Shown: positions 7,735 to 17,831 of the stretch, piece after piece
How the letters are laid out: every line of letters starts with the position of its first letter
Numbering within the stretch: position 1 is the stretch's first letter
From: JAZKAD01 sp040389305
GTDB lineage: Bacteria > Pseudomonadota > Alphaproteobacteria > Rickettsiales > Rickettsiaceae
Length of the DNA stretch: 57,205 bases
Direction of reading: 5' to 3'
NCBI GenBank assembly: GCA_040389305.1
Contig: JAZKAD010000053.1
Coordinates: 1-57,205, forward strand
Made by a program: the position numbers and the translations under genes
The notes under the pieces: model-generated
What the model was told of the DNA's origin: nothing
Seen by the model: the letters and a program-made list of their open reading frames with translations, nothing else
Databases searched by the model: none

Positions 7735-10152
7735 ATGTTTAAGCTCTGGAAGACAACTACATCGAAGCAAAAATATGCCTCAAAAGAGTTGCATGCTTCA
7801 AAATTTATACCGTATAAGTGCCACTGGGATAATAATACTATTCTGACCAAGAATAATGAGCTATTGCAAGTGGTCAAAGTGGGAGGATTTTCATTTGAGA
7901 CTGCGGATGATCAAGATCTGGATATGCGCAAGAACATGCGCAATTCTCTTTTTAAGAACATGGCATCTGGAAATGTGACTCTGTATTTTCATACCATAAG
8001 ACAGCGCAGATCTTTGGTTGAATCAAAGGATGCATATATCTTTGACCCCACTATCAAAATCCCCAGTGATTTTGTGACTTATCTTGGAAATGAATGGAAA
8101 AAGAAATACTCTACCTTTAAATCATTTTTTAATGACCTCTATATCAGTATTCTTTACCGGCCTGATAAAGAAGGCGCCGCGATTATAGAATATTGGCTCA
8201 AAAAAATGCAACAAGGCGCTGATAAAAGCGCGTGGGAATTGGATATGCGCGAGATGAAAGAAAATCTCAGCGAGCTCACCGGTAGGGTAATGAATACCTT
8301 TAGAGACTTTGATGCTCAGTTGCTCGGGCACAAGGAGACAGAGTACGGACAACGTTCTGAAATTCTTGAATTTTTAGGCTCGATAGTTAATTGTGGCCAT
8401 GTAGCGCCAATGTTAACACCTCGCATGGAGATAGATAAATATCTCCCTACTCATAGGCTATTTTTTGGTTCCCGCTCAATGGAAGCCAGGGCACCTTCGG
8501 GAAATAAGTACGCAGGCATCATCAGCATCAAAGAATATGGCCCTACGACATCTGCTGGTGTATTTGACGTGTTCTTGCAAATGCCATTTGAGTTTATCAT
8601 GACTCAAACTTTTGTTGCTGCGAACCGTACGGTTGCTATAAGCAAAATGCAACTGCAGCAAAACAGAATGATTCAAGCGGAAGACAAAGCGGTTACGCAG
8701 ATTGCAGAAATTTCTCAGGCCCTTGACATGGCTACCGGAGGAGAAATTGGATTTGGCGACCATCACTTCTCTCTTTTATGCATGGAAGACACCATTAAAG
8801 CCCTTGAAAACACTCTATCCATGGCGGCTGTAGAGCTATCAAATTGCGGGATGCAATCAGTGAGAGAGATGGTAAATCTAGAGCCTAGTTACTGGGGGCA
8901 ACTCCCTGGTAACATAGACTATATTATACGTAAATCCACGGTCAACACTCTGAATCTTGCTGGCTTCGCCTCGATGCATAACTATCCGCTTGGAAAAATC
9001 TCGGGGAATCACTGGGGAGATCATGTCACCATTTTAGATACTACTTCGGGCACGCCTTATTACTTCAGTTTCCATGTAAGAGATGTGGGGCATAGCTTAA
9101 TTATCGGTCCAACCGGCGCTGGTAAGACTGTTTTAATGAATTTTCTATGTGCGCAAGCGCAGAAATTTAAGCCTCGTATGTATTTCTTTGACAAAGATCG
9201 CGGGGCGGAGATTTTTATAAGAGCGCTTGGAGGGGTGTACACGGTTATAGATCCAGGTAAGGCGTGCAACTTCAACCCATTACAACTTCCAGATACTGGG
9301 GAAAATAGAACGTTCTTACTTGAGTGGCTTAAAATTTTAGTGACCACAAACGGTGAGTTTATTAGCGCAGAAGACATAAAACTAATAACGCAGGCTATCA
9401 GTGGTAACTATAGACTTCAGCACGAAGATAGAAGGCTTTGTAATATAGTGGCCTTCCTCGGCATGGATGGTCCTGGGACTTTAGCAAGTCGTATTGCCAT
9501 GTGGCATAGCAAAGGATCGCATGCTAAAATTTTCGACAATGAGAGAGATGATATCGATCTCAATAAAGCACGAATTTTTGGATTTGAAATGGCGGAGTTG
9601 CTTAAGGATCCAACAAGCTTATCGCCAGTTTTATTATATGTTTTTCATCGTATTAACTTATCCTTGGATGGGTCTCCTACTATGATAGTCTTGGATGAGG
9701 CTTGGGCGCTTATCGATAACCCAGTGTTTGCTCCCAAGATCAAAGACTGGCTCAAAGTTCTGCGTAAGCTAAATACTTTTGTTATTTTCGCCACCCAAAG
9801 CGTTGAAGATGCTGCCAAAAGTAGGATAAGCGATACTCTTATACAACAAACAGCTACTCAGATATTTTTGCCAAATCTTAAGGCAACTGATGTGTATAAA
9901 ACGGCATTTATGCTTAGCCAAAGAGAGTACTCTTTGATCAAGACCCTGGACCCAGGTTCAAGATATTTCTTAATAAAACAGGGAACAAACGCAGTAATTG
10001 CGAGGGTTAATTTATCCGGAATGAACAATATTGTAAACGTTCTTTCGGGTCGTACTGATACAATATTATTAGTGCAAAAACTTCGCGCTGAATATGGCGA
10101 AAGCCCCACTGAATGGTTGCCAATATTTTATGAAAAAATTAAGGCGCTGTAA
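7735..10152 (+). CDS. virB4: Type IV secretion ATPase VirB4 (rvhB4)
   Basis: This 805-residue cytoplasmic/inner-membrane ATPase energises the secretion channel. The N-terminal CagE/TrbE/VirB4 domain spans about 1-400. The C-terminal RecA-like motor has Walker A GPTGAGKT at about 459-466, the FFDKDRG strand, and Walker B MIVLDEAWAL near 649. A TQS motif follows at FATQSVEDA. The length is normal for the family and all motifs are intact. It begins two bases after virB3 and ends just before the first virB6, which indicates one transcript. Confidence 0.95.
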   Translation: MFKLWKTTTSKQKYASKELHASKFIPYKCHWDNNTILTKNNELLQVVKVGGFSFETADDQDLDMRKNMRNSLFKNMASGNVTLYFHTIRQRRSLVESKDAYIFDPTIKIPSDFVTYLGNEWKKKYSTFKSFFNDLYISILYRPDKEGAAIIEYWLKKMQQGADKSAWELDMREMKENLSELTGRVMNTFRDFDAQLLGHKETEYGQRSEILEFLGSIVNCGHVAPMLTPRMEIDKYLPTHRLFFGSRSMEARAPSGNKYAGIISIKEYGPTTSAGVFDVFLQMPFEFIMTQTFVAANRTVAISKMQLQQNRMIQAEDKAVTQIAEISQALDMATGGEIGFGDHHFSLLCMEDTIKALENTLSMAAVELSNCGMQSVREMVNLEPSYWGQLPGNIDYIIRKSTVNTLNLAGFASMHNYPLGKISGNHWGDHVTILDTTSGTPYYFSFHVRDVGHSLIIGPTGAGKTVLMNFLCAQAQKFKPRMYFFDKDRGAEIFIRALGGVYTVIDPGKACNFNPLQLPDTGENRTFLLEWLKILVTTNGEFISAEDIKLITQAISGNYRLQHEDRRLCNIVAFLGMDGPGTLASRIAMWHSKGSHAKIFDNERDDIDLNKARIFGFEMAELLKDPTSLSPVLLYVFHRINLSLDGSPTMIVLDEAWALIDNPVFAPKIKDWLKVLRKLNTFVIFATQSVEDAAKSRISDTLIQQTATQIFLPNLKATDVYKTAFMLSQREYSLIKTLDPGSRYFLIKQGTNAVIARVNLSGMNNIVNVLSGRTDTILLVQKLRAEYGESPTEWLPIFYEKIKAL

Positions 10153-10156
10153 TATT

Positions 10157-12871
10157 ATGTTTTTTTTGGGTAGCAAGCAATCCCTGCAAGATTTAATATC
10201 AGCTCTATCTTCATGTATTATTTTTGTATTTTTTTCGGCGCTTCTCTTAATCACTCCTTATAAAGCCAAAGCAGATACTGTAACGGATGTCGCTACTGTC
10301 CTCGCCTCAATTACTTGCGAAAGTGCCTATCTCGTAGAAATGGGGTTTAGTGGTAAATTTGGCAATACATGCACACCCATCGCTCTGTCTAGTATTGCTA
10401 TTGCTAACATCTTGTCGCCCGGAATTTTTGCTACCACTCTGGCGCATACAAAAATAAGCGACCAAAATATTAACGTACTACAGAACAATTGCGCAAGATC
10501 AAATCGTGCGGCATCAGTCAATCCAAAACTCACCTTTTCTATGTGTTCTAATGTTCTGCTAGCGGGATTAAAATCTATTGCTATTGCTAAAGTCGTAGGA
10601 AACTCAGCCGCCGCATTAGTATCGGGGGATAACATCCTTGACGCCGTCCAAAGTGCCTGGCAAATTGATCCAAACGACTATCATGTAGCGTTTCTTAATA
10701 AAGGAGTGGGAGAGAGTGGAGTTTTCCTTGATTTAGCTATTCCTATGCCATGGAAGGTGACGCAGAATAATGATAAAATTTGTGTTTCAACTTATGGCTT
10801 ATTTGGGCTTATGCCCGTTGGTTGTAAGTATATCAAGGAGCCATGTTCCGTAGCTAAGTATGATAATTTAATGAGTGGCGATTCGAGTAGTACTGCCAAC
10901 AATGATGATACCAAGTTCCTACCAGCCTCAACAAAGGATTGTTCTGGCGCAGGATCTTGCTTCGCGCGTGCAAATGAAATATCCAAAACGCTCAATCCCA
11001 TGTCAGGACCTTTGGTCTATTGTATAAGAGAGATGTTAGTAAAGGTGCTGATTAGCGATAATGTATGTAGTTTTGAAGACTTCAATAATAATCCAAATGC
11101 TGCACTTGGAGCTTCAACCAGCACGTTTTTTCAGTTCCAGAAAAACATGCAAAAAGCCGTATCGGCATTTTTGATATTATATACTATATTTTTTGGTATG
11201 AATATATTGCTAAATGTTGGCGGGGAAATGCCAGGCAAAGGCGAGATTGTGATGTTTCCAATCAAAATAATTCTCGTTTTATATTTCTCTGTCGGAATTA
11301 ACATGAAAACAGGGAGTACCAGTAGGGGTTTTGATGGTATGACCCAATGGGTGTTACCAATAGTCTTTGATGGGGCCAATCAATTAGCCAGTTGGGTAAT
11401 GAATGCTGGAACAACTATGGGCCAAGCTACCGCAGCAACCGCAACAACATCTGGATCTTTATGTAAATTTAATGTCGGTGATTATAGTAACTCAGAAGAT
11501 GCCCGCATGATACTTTGGGATGCCTTGGATTGTAGAATTTCAAGTTATCTCGGAATTAATGCTTTGTCAGACACAATAAGCAAACTATCTAATCCTTTTA
11601 GCTTTGATTCTCTAAGCTTTTCAATTCCACCATGGATGTATTTCTTAGGACCCGCGATATATACAGGCAATATGTCGCTTATTATGTTAGTTTTGATGTA
11701 TCCAATAATGGTAATCTCCGTTGCAGCCTATACAGTGAATGCTTTTGTCGTATGTATGATTGGTATCACTATACTTAGCGTTTTAGCTCCTATTTTTATA
11801 CCAATGGTACTATTTGAATATACTAAAAGTTATTTTGATGCATGGGTGAAGCTGCTTATTTCTTTTGTGCTGCAGCCAATGGTAGTGGCAACGTTTATGA
11901 TTCTTATGTTTTCTGTATATGATTCGGGTATATATACGGGCTGTACATATAAAGTAGTATGGCAAAATGATAGTAATGGTCGTTCAAAAAAAACATTTAC
12001 TATAGATAACGACAAGGCTTCATATCAAACCATAGCAGCTTTTGCTGATGGAACTACAAGTACAGCATACGAGCAATGCCAAAAAAGTTTGGGGTGGATG
12101 TTAAATTCCCCATTACTAGCTGCAGCCAATCTCACTGGTAACGCCGCAGTTAACGCTACTTCAGCCGTATCTGATGTTGTAAGTGGAAAGTCCAATATAC
12201 TAAGCGGTATAGGCGAGGTAAGCGGGATGTTTTTGAGGGGGCCATTAGGTCTAGTAGACCCTATGCTCATTAAAGACCTAACGCTCTCATTTATGACGGC
12301 ATGTTTCTTGTTATACGTTATGTATAATTTAAGTTCTCAGATATCGGGCTTTGCAGCTGATATGACGGAAGGAATATCAGTTGGTAGTCTAGCTATTCAA
12401 CCGCAAACAATTGCAAAGGCCGCTTTATTTGTTGCGGATAAAGCGAATGCTATCAAAGGAGCGGTTAGTAAAGGCGCTGGCGATGCATCAAGCGGGGGAG
12501 GTAATCGTCCTTCGCCTATGGCGCTTGGAAATCAATCTGGGTCGAATACCCCACCTCCTCCTATGGCTACTAGCAAACCTTCTAGTCCTTCTATTCCACC
12601 TCCGTCAGCAGAAGATATTAGTCCTCCACCTCCGACAGCAACGGGTGGTAGTGGCGGCGGCTCATCTACTCCGCCTCCGTCAGCGGAAGATGATAGCTCT
12701 GCTAGTCCTGTTCCACCTCCATCGGCAGAAGATGATAGTCCCGTTGCGCCTCCATCAGCAACGGGTAGTAGTGATAGGGACTCGTCTGTTCCACCTCCGT
12801 CGGCAGAAGATGATAGTCCCGTTCCACCTCCGGCTGCTGAAGGTCCTAATGAAAGCGACAAAGGTAAATAA
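10157..12871 (+). CDS. virB6: VirB6/TrbL-family channel protein, copy 1, with proline-rich repeat tail
   Basis: This protein of about 904 residues begins with a signal-like hydrophobic segment ending in TPYKAKA. A long cysteine-containing N-terminal periplasmic region follows. Next are about six membrane segments from about 330, carrying the VirB6-like FGMNILL and FIPMVLFEYTKSYFDAW stretches. The last 120 residues are a low-complexity tail with repeated PPPSAEDD and PPSATG units. Rickettsiales VirB6 paralogues are large extended versions of the pore protein. The ATG at 10157, five bases after the virB4 stop, is preferred, but the in-frame ATG at 10130 would add an MKKLRR basic start that also suits a signal peptide. 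Confidence 0.88.
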   Translation: MFFLGSKQSLQDLISALSSCIIFVFFSALLLITPYKAKADTVTDVATVLASITCESAYLVEMGFSGKFGNTCTPIALSSIAIANILSPGIFATTLAHTKISDQNINVLQNNCARSNRAASVNPKLTFSMCSNVLLAGLKSIAIAKVVGNSAAALVSGDNILDAVQSAWQIDPNDYHVAFLNKGVGESGVFLDLAIPMPWKVTQNNDKICVSTYGLFGLMPVGCKYIKEPCSVAKYDNLMSGDSSSTANNDDTKFLPASTKDCSGAGSCFARANEISKTLNPMSGPLVYCIREMLVKVLISDNVCSFEDFNNNPNAALGASTSTFFQFQKNMQKAVSAFLILYTIFFGMNILLNVGGEMPGKGEIVMFPIKIILVLYFSVGINMKTGSTSRGFDGMTQWVLPIVFDGANQLASWVMNAGTTMGQATAATATTSGSLCKFNVGDYSNSEDARMILWDALDCRISSYLGINALSDTISKLSNPFSFDSLSFSIPPWMYFLGPAIYTGNMSLIMLVLMYPIMVISVAAYTVNAFVVCMIGITILSVLAPIFIPMVLFEYTKSYFDAWVKLLISFVLQPMVVATFMILMFSVYDSGIYTGCTYKVVWQNDSNGRSKKTFTIDNDKASYQTIAAFADGTTSTAYEQCQKSLGWMLNSPLLAAANLTGNAAVNATSAVSDVVSGKSNILSGIGEVSGMFLRGPLGLVDPMLIKDLTLSFMTACFLLYVMYNLSSQISGFAADMTEGISVGSLAIQPQTIAKAALFVADKANAIKGAVSKGAGDASSGGGNRPSPMALGNQSGSNTPPPPMATSKPSSPSIPPPSAEDISPPPPTATGGSGGGSSTPPPSAEDDSSASPVPPPSAEDDSPVAPPSATGSSDRDSSVPPPSAEDDSPVPPPAAEGPNESDKGK
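12540..12841 (+). repeat. Degenerate tandem repeat coding for PPPSAEDDS / PPSATG units
   Basis: The 3' end of the first virB6 holds at least six imperfect copies of a short unit. It reads as CCxCCTCC(G/A)TC(A/G)GC(A/G) followed by either GAAGATGAT(AG) or ACGGGT, encoding proline-rich and acidic patches. The near-identical copies suggest expansion and contraction by slippage. Confidence 0.85.
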
Positions 12872-12896
12872 CGCTACAACAAAAATAGAACAATAG

Positions 12897-14867
12897 ATGA
12901 TTAAGACCTACAGGGTAATGCAAGAATGGATAAGCAGATTGGCTAGCATAGCAAAGCAAATCTCTATCATCATGATTTGCCTATCGTCTTATGTTCCAGT
13001 AGTATTTGGAGGTTATGGCGATTCTTGCGTTGGACTCCCACCGGTAGCCGCTAATATAAACTACCTCAAAGGATATACTCCCTACGGGGAGCTACTACAC
13101 TATTTTGATATTAGTAATAACTGTAATGCAACAAATGATACCTTAACTTTCTGCGTGAAATCTAGCGCAGCAGATGCCCCATGCGAAAGCGTTGATATTG
13201 CTTACGGATCATCAAAACAATTGAACGTTATTGCTGCTAATAACACTACGCTTTCTAATAATCTGATACTGCAAAATATCACATTATATAACGAAAGCTT
13301 TACGGGGGGTTCCAAGCTTTGCCTTACTATGGCCACCCCATATGGCCATGTACCCCTTATGTGCCGCGCTAGATCCTCGACAAATTCTTCTCCTCTAGAG
13401 AACGATATCAATCGTCCAGTATGTAGCGTTAGTGCCCCGTCTTGCTATGACTCAGGATATAACTATAGCCAATCTCCGTTTAATTTTTCTGGAAGGGGGT
13501 ATCAATGTCTTGCTGGCACTTTAAATAAAGTTTTCTTTCGATCATCAAACTGTATTCCTAGTGATGGCATAGAAATGGTAGCCCTCAACCCTTTCTCGAG
13601 CCTGCAAATTGCGCTCAGACAAGCTATTTTTGCGGCTCTTGTTATATATACTATATTATACGGCATAAGACTCTCACTTGGCGCAGAGAAAATGAATCTT
13701 GAAAGGGTATCCATATTCGTACTCAAAATCATATTTGTAACGTATTTTGCTGTTGGTACGAAGATAATTTATTCTTCCGGAAATGATGCCATTGAATCAA
13801 AAAATGGTATTACGGAGCTTGTATTGCCTATATTGCTGCAAACTACATCAAATTTTGCAAGTATAATTTTTAATGCAGGAGGTAGCGCAGGACTTTGTGT
13901 ATTCGATAGTTCTAAGTACCCAAGTGGCTATAGTTATTATGGACTTTGGGACGCTATAGACTGCCGAATCGCATATTATTTTGGCATGGGAATGATGGCC
14001 AATAATTTTCATGCATCAGGTAATACGCTACATGAAACTGGAGCTACTACGAAGCCAAGCACCGCTCCTAGTGGTATAATTTTTAAGCAGCCGTCAGGCG
14101 TATTTCCCTTGGGTGTAAATGGAGTGTTTTCTATATTTTCCATGATATTTGGGTTCTTTTTAGGGGGTAATATCCTGATTGTAATTTGCGCTCTTGTCTT
14201 CATAATTATGATTCTGTCTCTTATGATTCAATTTGTCAGCAGCTATTTAGTATGTATTATTACCTTATATATAATGATGTATATATCGCCTATTTTCGTT
14301 CCAATGATTTTGTTTAATCGTACAAAAGGCTATTTTGAGGCTTGGCTTAAGATTTCTATATCTTGCGCCCTGCAGCCCGCTATCCTTGCAGGGTTTATAG
14401 CTTTCATGCTTACAATATTTGATACTGTTGTATATAAGAATTGCGAGTTTAGTAGACATACATATCAAATAGCCGCGAGTGCCGCTGGAGAGTCTCGGTA
14501 TATGAGTACCTTTGAACTACGCGTTCCAAACAACGCACCAGATACATGCAAACAAAGCGCTGGATATAAAATGATGCAACATTATAACGGCGCAGGGTGG
14601 GATAAGGCAGCAATGCTAATTGTAGTAGTGCCGTTTATTTCAGATAATTTAAACTTGCTCGGAGACATGGTTTATCTCCTTGTATTTTGTATAATCTTCC
14701 TCTTCTTTGCTGATTCTATGTCTGCCTTTGCAGCTGGAATTACAGGTGGGCCGAATTTAGCAAGTGTAACTTCTAGCATAGGCGGCATTGTTAGAAAAAT
14801 TCAGGAATATAGAGAGGAGAAAAAGGACAAAGTTGAAAAAATAAAAGGAAAGGATGGGGGGGCGTGA
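12897..14867 (+). CDS. virB6: VirB6/TrbL-family channel protein, copy 2
   Basis: This 656-residue protein has a hydrophobic leader (ISIIMICLSSYVPVVFGG). A cysteine-rich extracytoplasmic region of about 200 residues follows, with many Asn residues. Then comes the VirB6 membrane core: LQIALRQAIFAALVIYTILYG near 235, and the family stretch SPIFVPMILFNRTKGYFEAWLK near 470. The last 40 residues are highly charged (REEKKDKVEKIKGKDGG) and probably cytoplasmic. It starts 25 bases after copy 1 and ends three bases before copy 3. Order and form match the rvhB6 tandem of Rickettsiales. Confidence 0.9.
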   Translation: MIKTYRVMQEWISRLASIAKQISIIMICLSSYVPVVFGGYGDSCVGLPPVAANINYLKGYTPYGELLHYFDISNNCNATNDTLTFCVKSSAADAPCESVDIAYGSSKQLNVIAANNTTLSNNLILQNITLYNESFTGGSKLCLTMATPYGHVPLMCRARSSTNSSPLENDINRPVCSVSAPSCYDSGYNYSQSPFNFSGRGYQCLAGTLNKVFFRSSNCIPSDGIEMVALNPFSSLQIALRQAIFAALVIYTILYGIRLSLGAEKMNLERVSIFVLKIIFVTYFAVGTKIIYSSGNDAIESKNGITELVLPILLQTTSNFASIIFNAGGSAGLCVFDSSKYPSGYSYYGLWDAIDCRIAYYFGMGMMANNFHASGNTLHETGATTKPSTAPSGIIFKQPSGVFPLGVNGVFSIFSMIFGFFLGGNILIVICALVFIIMILSLMIQFVSSYLVCIITLYIMMYISPIFVPMILFNRTKGYFEAWLKISISCALQPAILAGFIAFMLTIFDTVVYKNCEFSRHTYQIAASAAGESRYMSTFELRVPNNAPDTCKQSAGYKMMQHYNGAGWDKAAMLIVVVPFISDNLNLLGDMVYLLVFCIIFLFFADSMSAFAAGITGGPNLASVTSSIGGIVRKIQEYREEKKDKVEKIKGKDGGA

Positions 14868-14870
14868 TAG

Positions 14871-17831
14871 ATGGCAAGTGATCCAAGTCAACAATATCAA
14901 AAAGCCCGAAACGCTTTGTATCTTATACTGGGGATAATGGGTGTCACTTTTCTTCTGATACTTATTTTAGGAATTTTAGGTCTACTTGGGATATCACCCC
15001 TCGGAACTGGATGTTTTATGCGATATCCTACTGACGGAGCGCAGTCTCTACGCAGTATCGTGCTCATGGCAAGTGGTAACTACACTACTCAAGTGAATAA
15101 TGCTACGGGAGCTATATCTATAGATCCAAGTACATATGGAAAATGGAAAAAAACGGAGTGGTTAGTACAACAGAATGAGGTAGTAAAACTTAATGTGTCA
15201 GGGGATATCAGCTTATGCAAAGCATATTTACCAGCTTATAACTTGAATTCTACGCTGGTTAATGGGTCAGAGTCTTCTGCCAACCAAACTACGATGCATA
15301 ATATTCCTATACCTAGAATTGAATCGACCGAAGCCCCCCTAGAACTCAAATTCGATGCTANNNNNNNNNNCCCCAAAACCCCAAAACCCCAAACATTAAT
15401 TTATACAAAAGTTTGATCATTCTATATATTTAATAAGTTTTTTAATAATACAATAAATTAGGAGTTTTTCTCAAAAAATACTCAATTAAAAAAATAAGAT
15501 TATAATGACAAAATTGTGGTGACTATAAGACCAAATGCAAAGCCTATTGCTAGCGCGCCAAACTCTCTATCAGCGGTAAGTTATACAAATCCAGTGACGG
15601 GAGCAGTGGAAACAGCCAATTGCTCGGAGAATCAAACTTCCTATAGCCCAATTTGTGGTAGGTATGGATTGCCTTCGAATATGTATTATGTAGATCGCTG
15701 CTGGAAAAATTACGGCGACTGCCCTAGCTGGGCTGGAGATAATGTTTCGTCTTGGACCTACGGCTCATGGTCGTCTGCGCCTATAATATTTCCCTATAAA
15801 GATGATGCGTCTTTGAATTACTCCTGGTCGCAAGACTTAAATACCTTAGCTATGGCAAATCAACAATTAACTACAAGCTCTTACATCTCAAATAGCATGC
15901 CTACAGTATCTGCGCAAAGTATCTGCGATGGAGGGTGGGCAAGCGATGGAGGGCCTCGCAAATCTGAATGGACTGATTATACATATTGTGCTTTTGGCGA
16001 TAATAAACATCCATATGACTATACATATGCCGCTCCTGCAACTCCTACAACAATTCCTAGTGATATAAAATTCTGGTATAGCGCCGATACGGCAACTGCT
16101 CTTCTTTATCGTTTCGATACCACAGAAATTCCAACGGACAAAAATAGCAGGGGCACGTCAGCACCCACAACTGCAGACGCTTCGACCTCAGGACTTACAG
16201 ATACAGGCGCTGGATATAGGTTTGCCAAAATAATAGCGCAGAATAAGATTTTGCAATATACGCATCTTGATAGCGCCGTGAAATACTTACAATTTCGCCC
16301 GATTAGCAATACATGTACCTCTAATACTGGTGGATATATTCTTGGCATTAAGCAAACAAAATGCCATAGGAACGATGGCTTAATTGGAAGCGACGCTAAC
16401 TACGCAAAGCGTGGTCAAATACAATATCTCCTCCTGCCCACAGGACAAGATCCCAATATCACTGCTTCTCTAGCAAGCTCACCCTCAAGTCTTCCAGAGG
16501 CGAATAATGGAGACGTTACTTTTACAGCAGCGTCACAAGGCATACTCTGGATGCGAATAAATAACAAACCTTCGGACGTCGTAGATAGTACTGGGCAATA
16601 TAAAATAACGCAATCTATCGCTGCCACTAGTGACCCAAGCTTTAGTGCGAAAATACTCAACCCTTTACTTGCTCAGCTAAAAGAAATGGTGACTGCGGGC
16701 GGAAAGAAGATGTTTAAAAACATGATATGCTATCAAAGCTCAGACAAGGCGCCTTGCACTAACTTTTTTAACTATATCAAGTCAATGCTAACTTTATATA
16801 TAGTAATATTTGGTCTTATGTTTCTGCTTGGTATGAAAGAGATCACGCAGAAGGATTTGGTAACCCGCGTCATCAAGATAGCTATAGTATCGGGGCTAAT
16901 TAGCGGTCAGACTTTTGAGCTCTTTAATACATACATCTTCGAGGTGGTAATAAATTTTTCGGATCAGATAATTAGTAATATTGCTGGATATAGACTCTTT
17001 ACATCAGGGGGCGTCAGTAATCCCATGATGTTTATGGAAGAGTTGCTTAGCAAGATATTTTTTAGCAAAGTATTTATATCTCAGATACTTGCTACAATGT
17101 CATTTGGTATTTTTGGGCCTTTCTATTTTCTACTGATTCTTATTTCCATAGTGATATGCGTTATTTCCCTTCTTAGGGCGTTAGCTATATATATAATGGC
17201 ATTTGTGGCTGTGGCTTTATTGCTAGGTCTTGCGCCATTCTTTTTGACGTTCATGCTTTTTGATAGAACGTACTATTTATTCGAAAATTGGTCTAGGTTC
17301 TTATTTAGATATATGATCGAACCAGCTGTATTAATGGCGGGCATCACTATACTTACTAAGCTTTTCGCAATATATCTAGATAATGTACTTAATTACAGCA
17401 CATGCTGGAAATGTGCTATTGAATTCATGCTACCCTTTCCGTCTATTCCAGGCCTTCCTACTGGCTTTCTCGGTATGCCACTATTTTGTATTAACTGGTT
17501 TGGACCTTGGGGGCTTGATAGTAGTATGGGCACTATAGGTATGAATATGCAAAATATAGTAGCCCTTATGATTATAGCATATGTTATGTATGGATATGCT
17601 GAATTCTCGGGACAGATTGTCACAACATTAACGGGTACACCGGCAGACGTAGGTGCAACTTCTATGGGAATGAAAATGTCGAGCGCAATGGGGCAGGCTG
17701 CTCTTGGTAAAGTGGGGTTAGATGCAAGAAATCGCGATAGAAAAATGAAGACGGCGGAAGGCAAATTTGACGAGGCTATAAGCAACATGGGCGAGAAAGG
17801 CGAGAAAGGCGAGAAAAATGATGCTGTATAG
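14871..17831 (+). CDS. virB6: VirB6/TrbL-family channel protein, copy 3, interrupted by a scaffold gap and foreign sequence
   Basis: One gene appears to span two pieces. The first, 14871-15360, encodes MASDPSQQ..., a membrane anchor at about 17-43, and a domain ending in LELKFDA. After ten N (15361-15370) and about 127 bases of foreign-looking DNA, the frame reopens at 15498 and reads NDKIVVTIRP and onward to 17831. The second part has the long periplasmic region and the membrane core, with GLAPFFLTFMLFDRTYYLFE near 17227-17286, and a GEKGEKGEKN tail. Exact residues at the join are unknown. The stop overlaps the start of copy 4. Product assignment is firm; integrity is not. Confidence 0.82.
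15361..15370. other. Scaffold gap (10 N) in virB6 copy 3
   Basis: Ten N of placeholder length separate bacterial coding DNA from a ciliate-type telomere. The true missing length is unknown. Confidence 0.95.
15371..15497. other. Probable ciliate host DNA: telomere plus AT-rich subtelomere
   Basis: Directly after the gap come exactly 20 bases of (C4A4)2C4, the macronuclear telomere of spirotrich ciliates such as Oxytricha and Euplotes. About 105 bases with roughly 15% G+C follow, full of stops in the virB6 frame. Bacterial coding resumes at about 15498. Bacteria do not carry this repeat as a telomere, so I infer a chimeric contig or scaffold join with host nanochromosome DNA rather than a true insertion. 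The right limit is approximate. Confidence 0.7.

Noticed and set aside
12540..12841. Possible CRISPR-like array
   Set aside because: The repeats are in frame, degenerate, of varying spacing and translate to a coherent protein tail; no CRISPR spacers or cas genes are in the window.
12532..12861. 109-codon minus-strand frame rich in Gly and Ser
   Set aside because: Antisense shadow of the same repeat tail; no ribosome site.
12411..12896. 161-codon open frame inside the end of the first virB6
   Set aside because: Leu/Arg-rich shadow of the proline-rich repeat tail in another frame.
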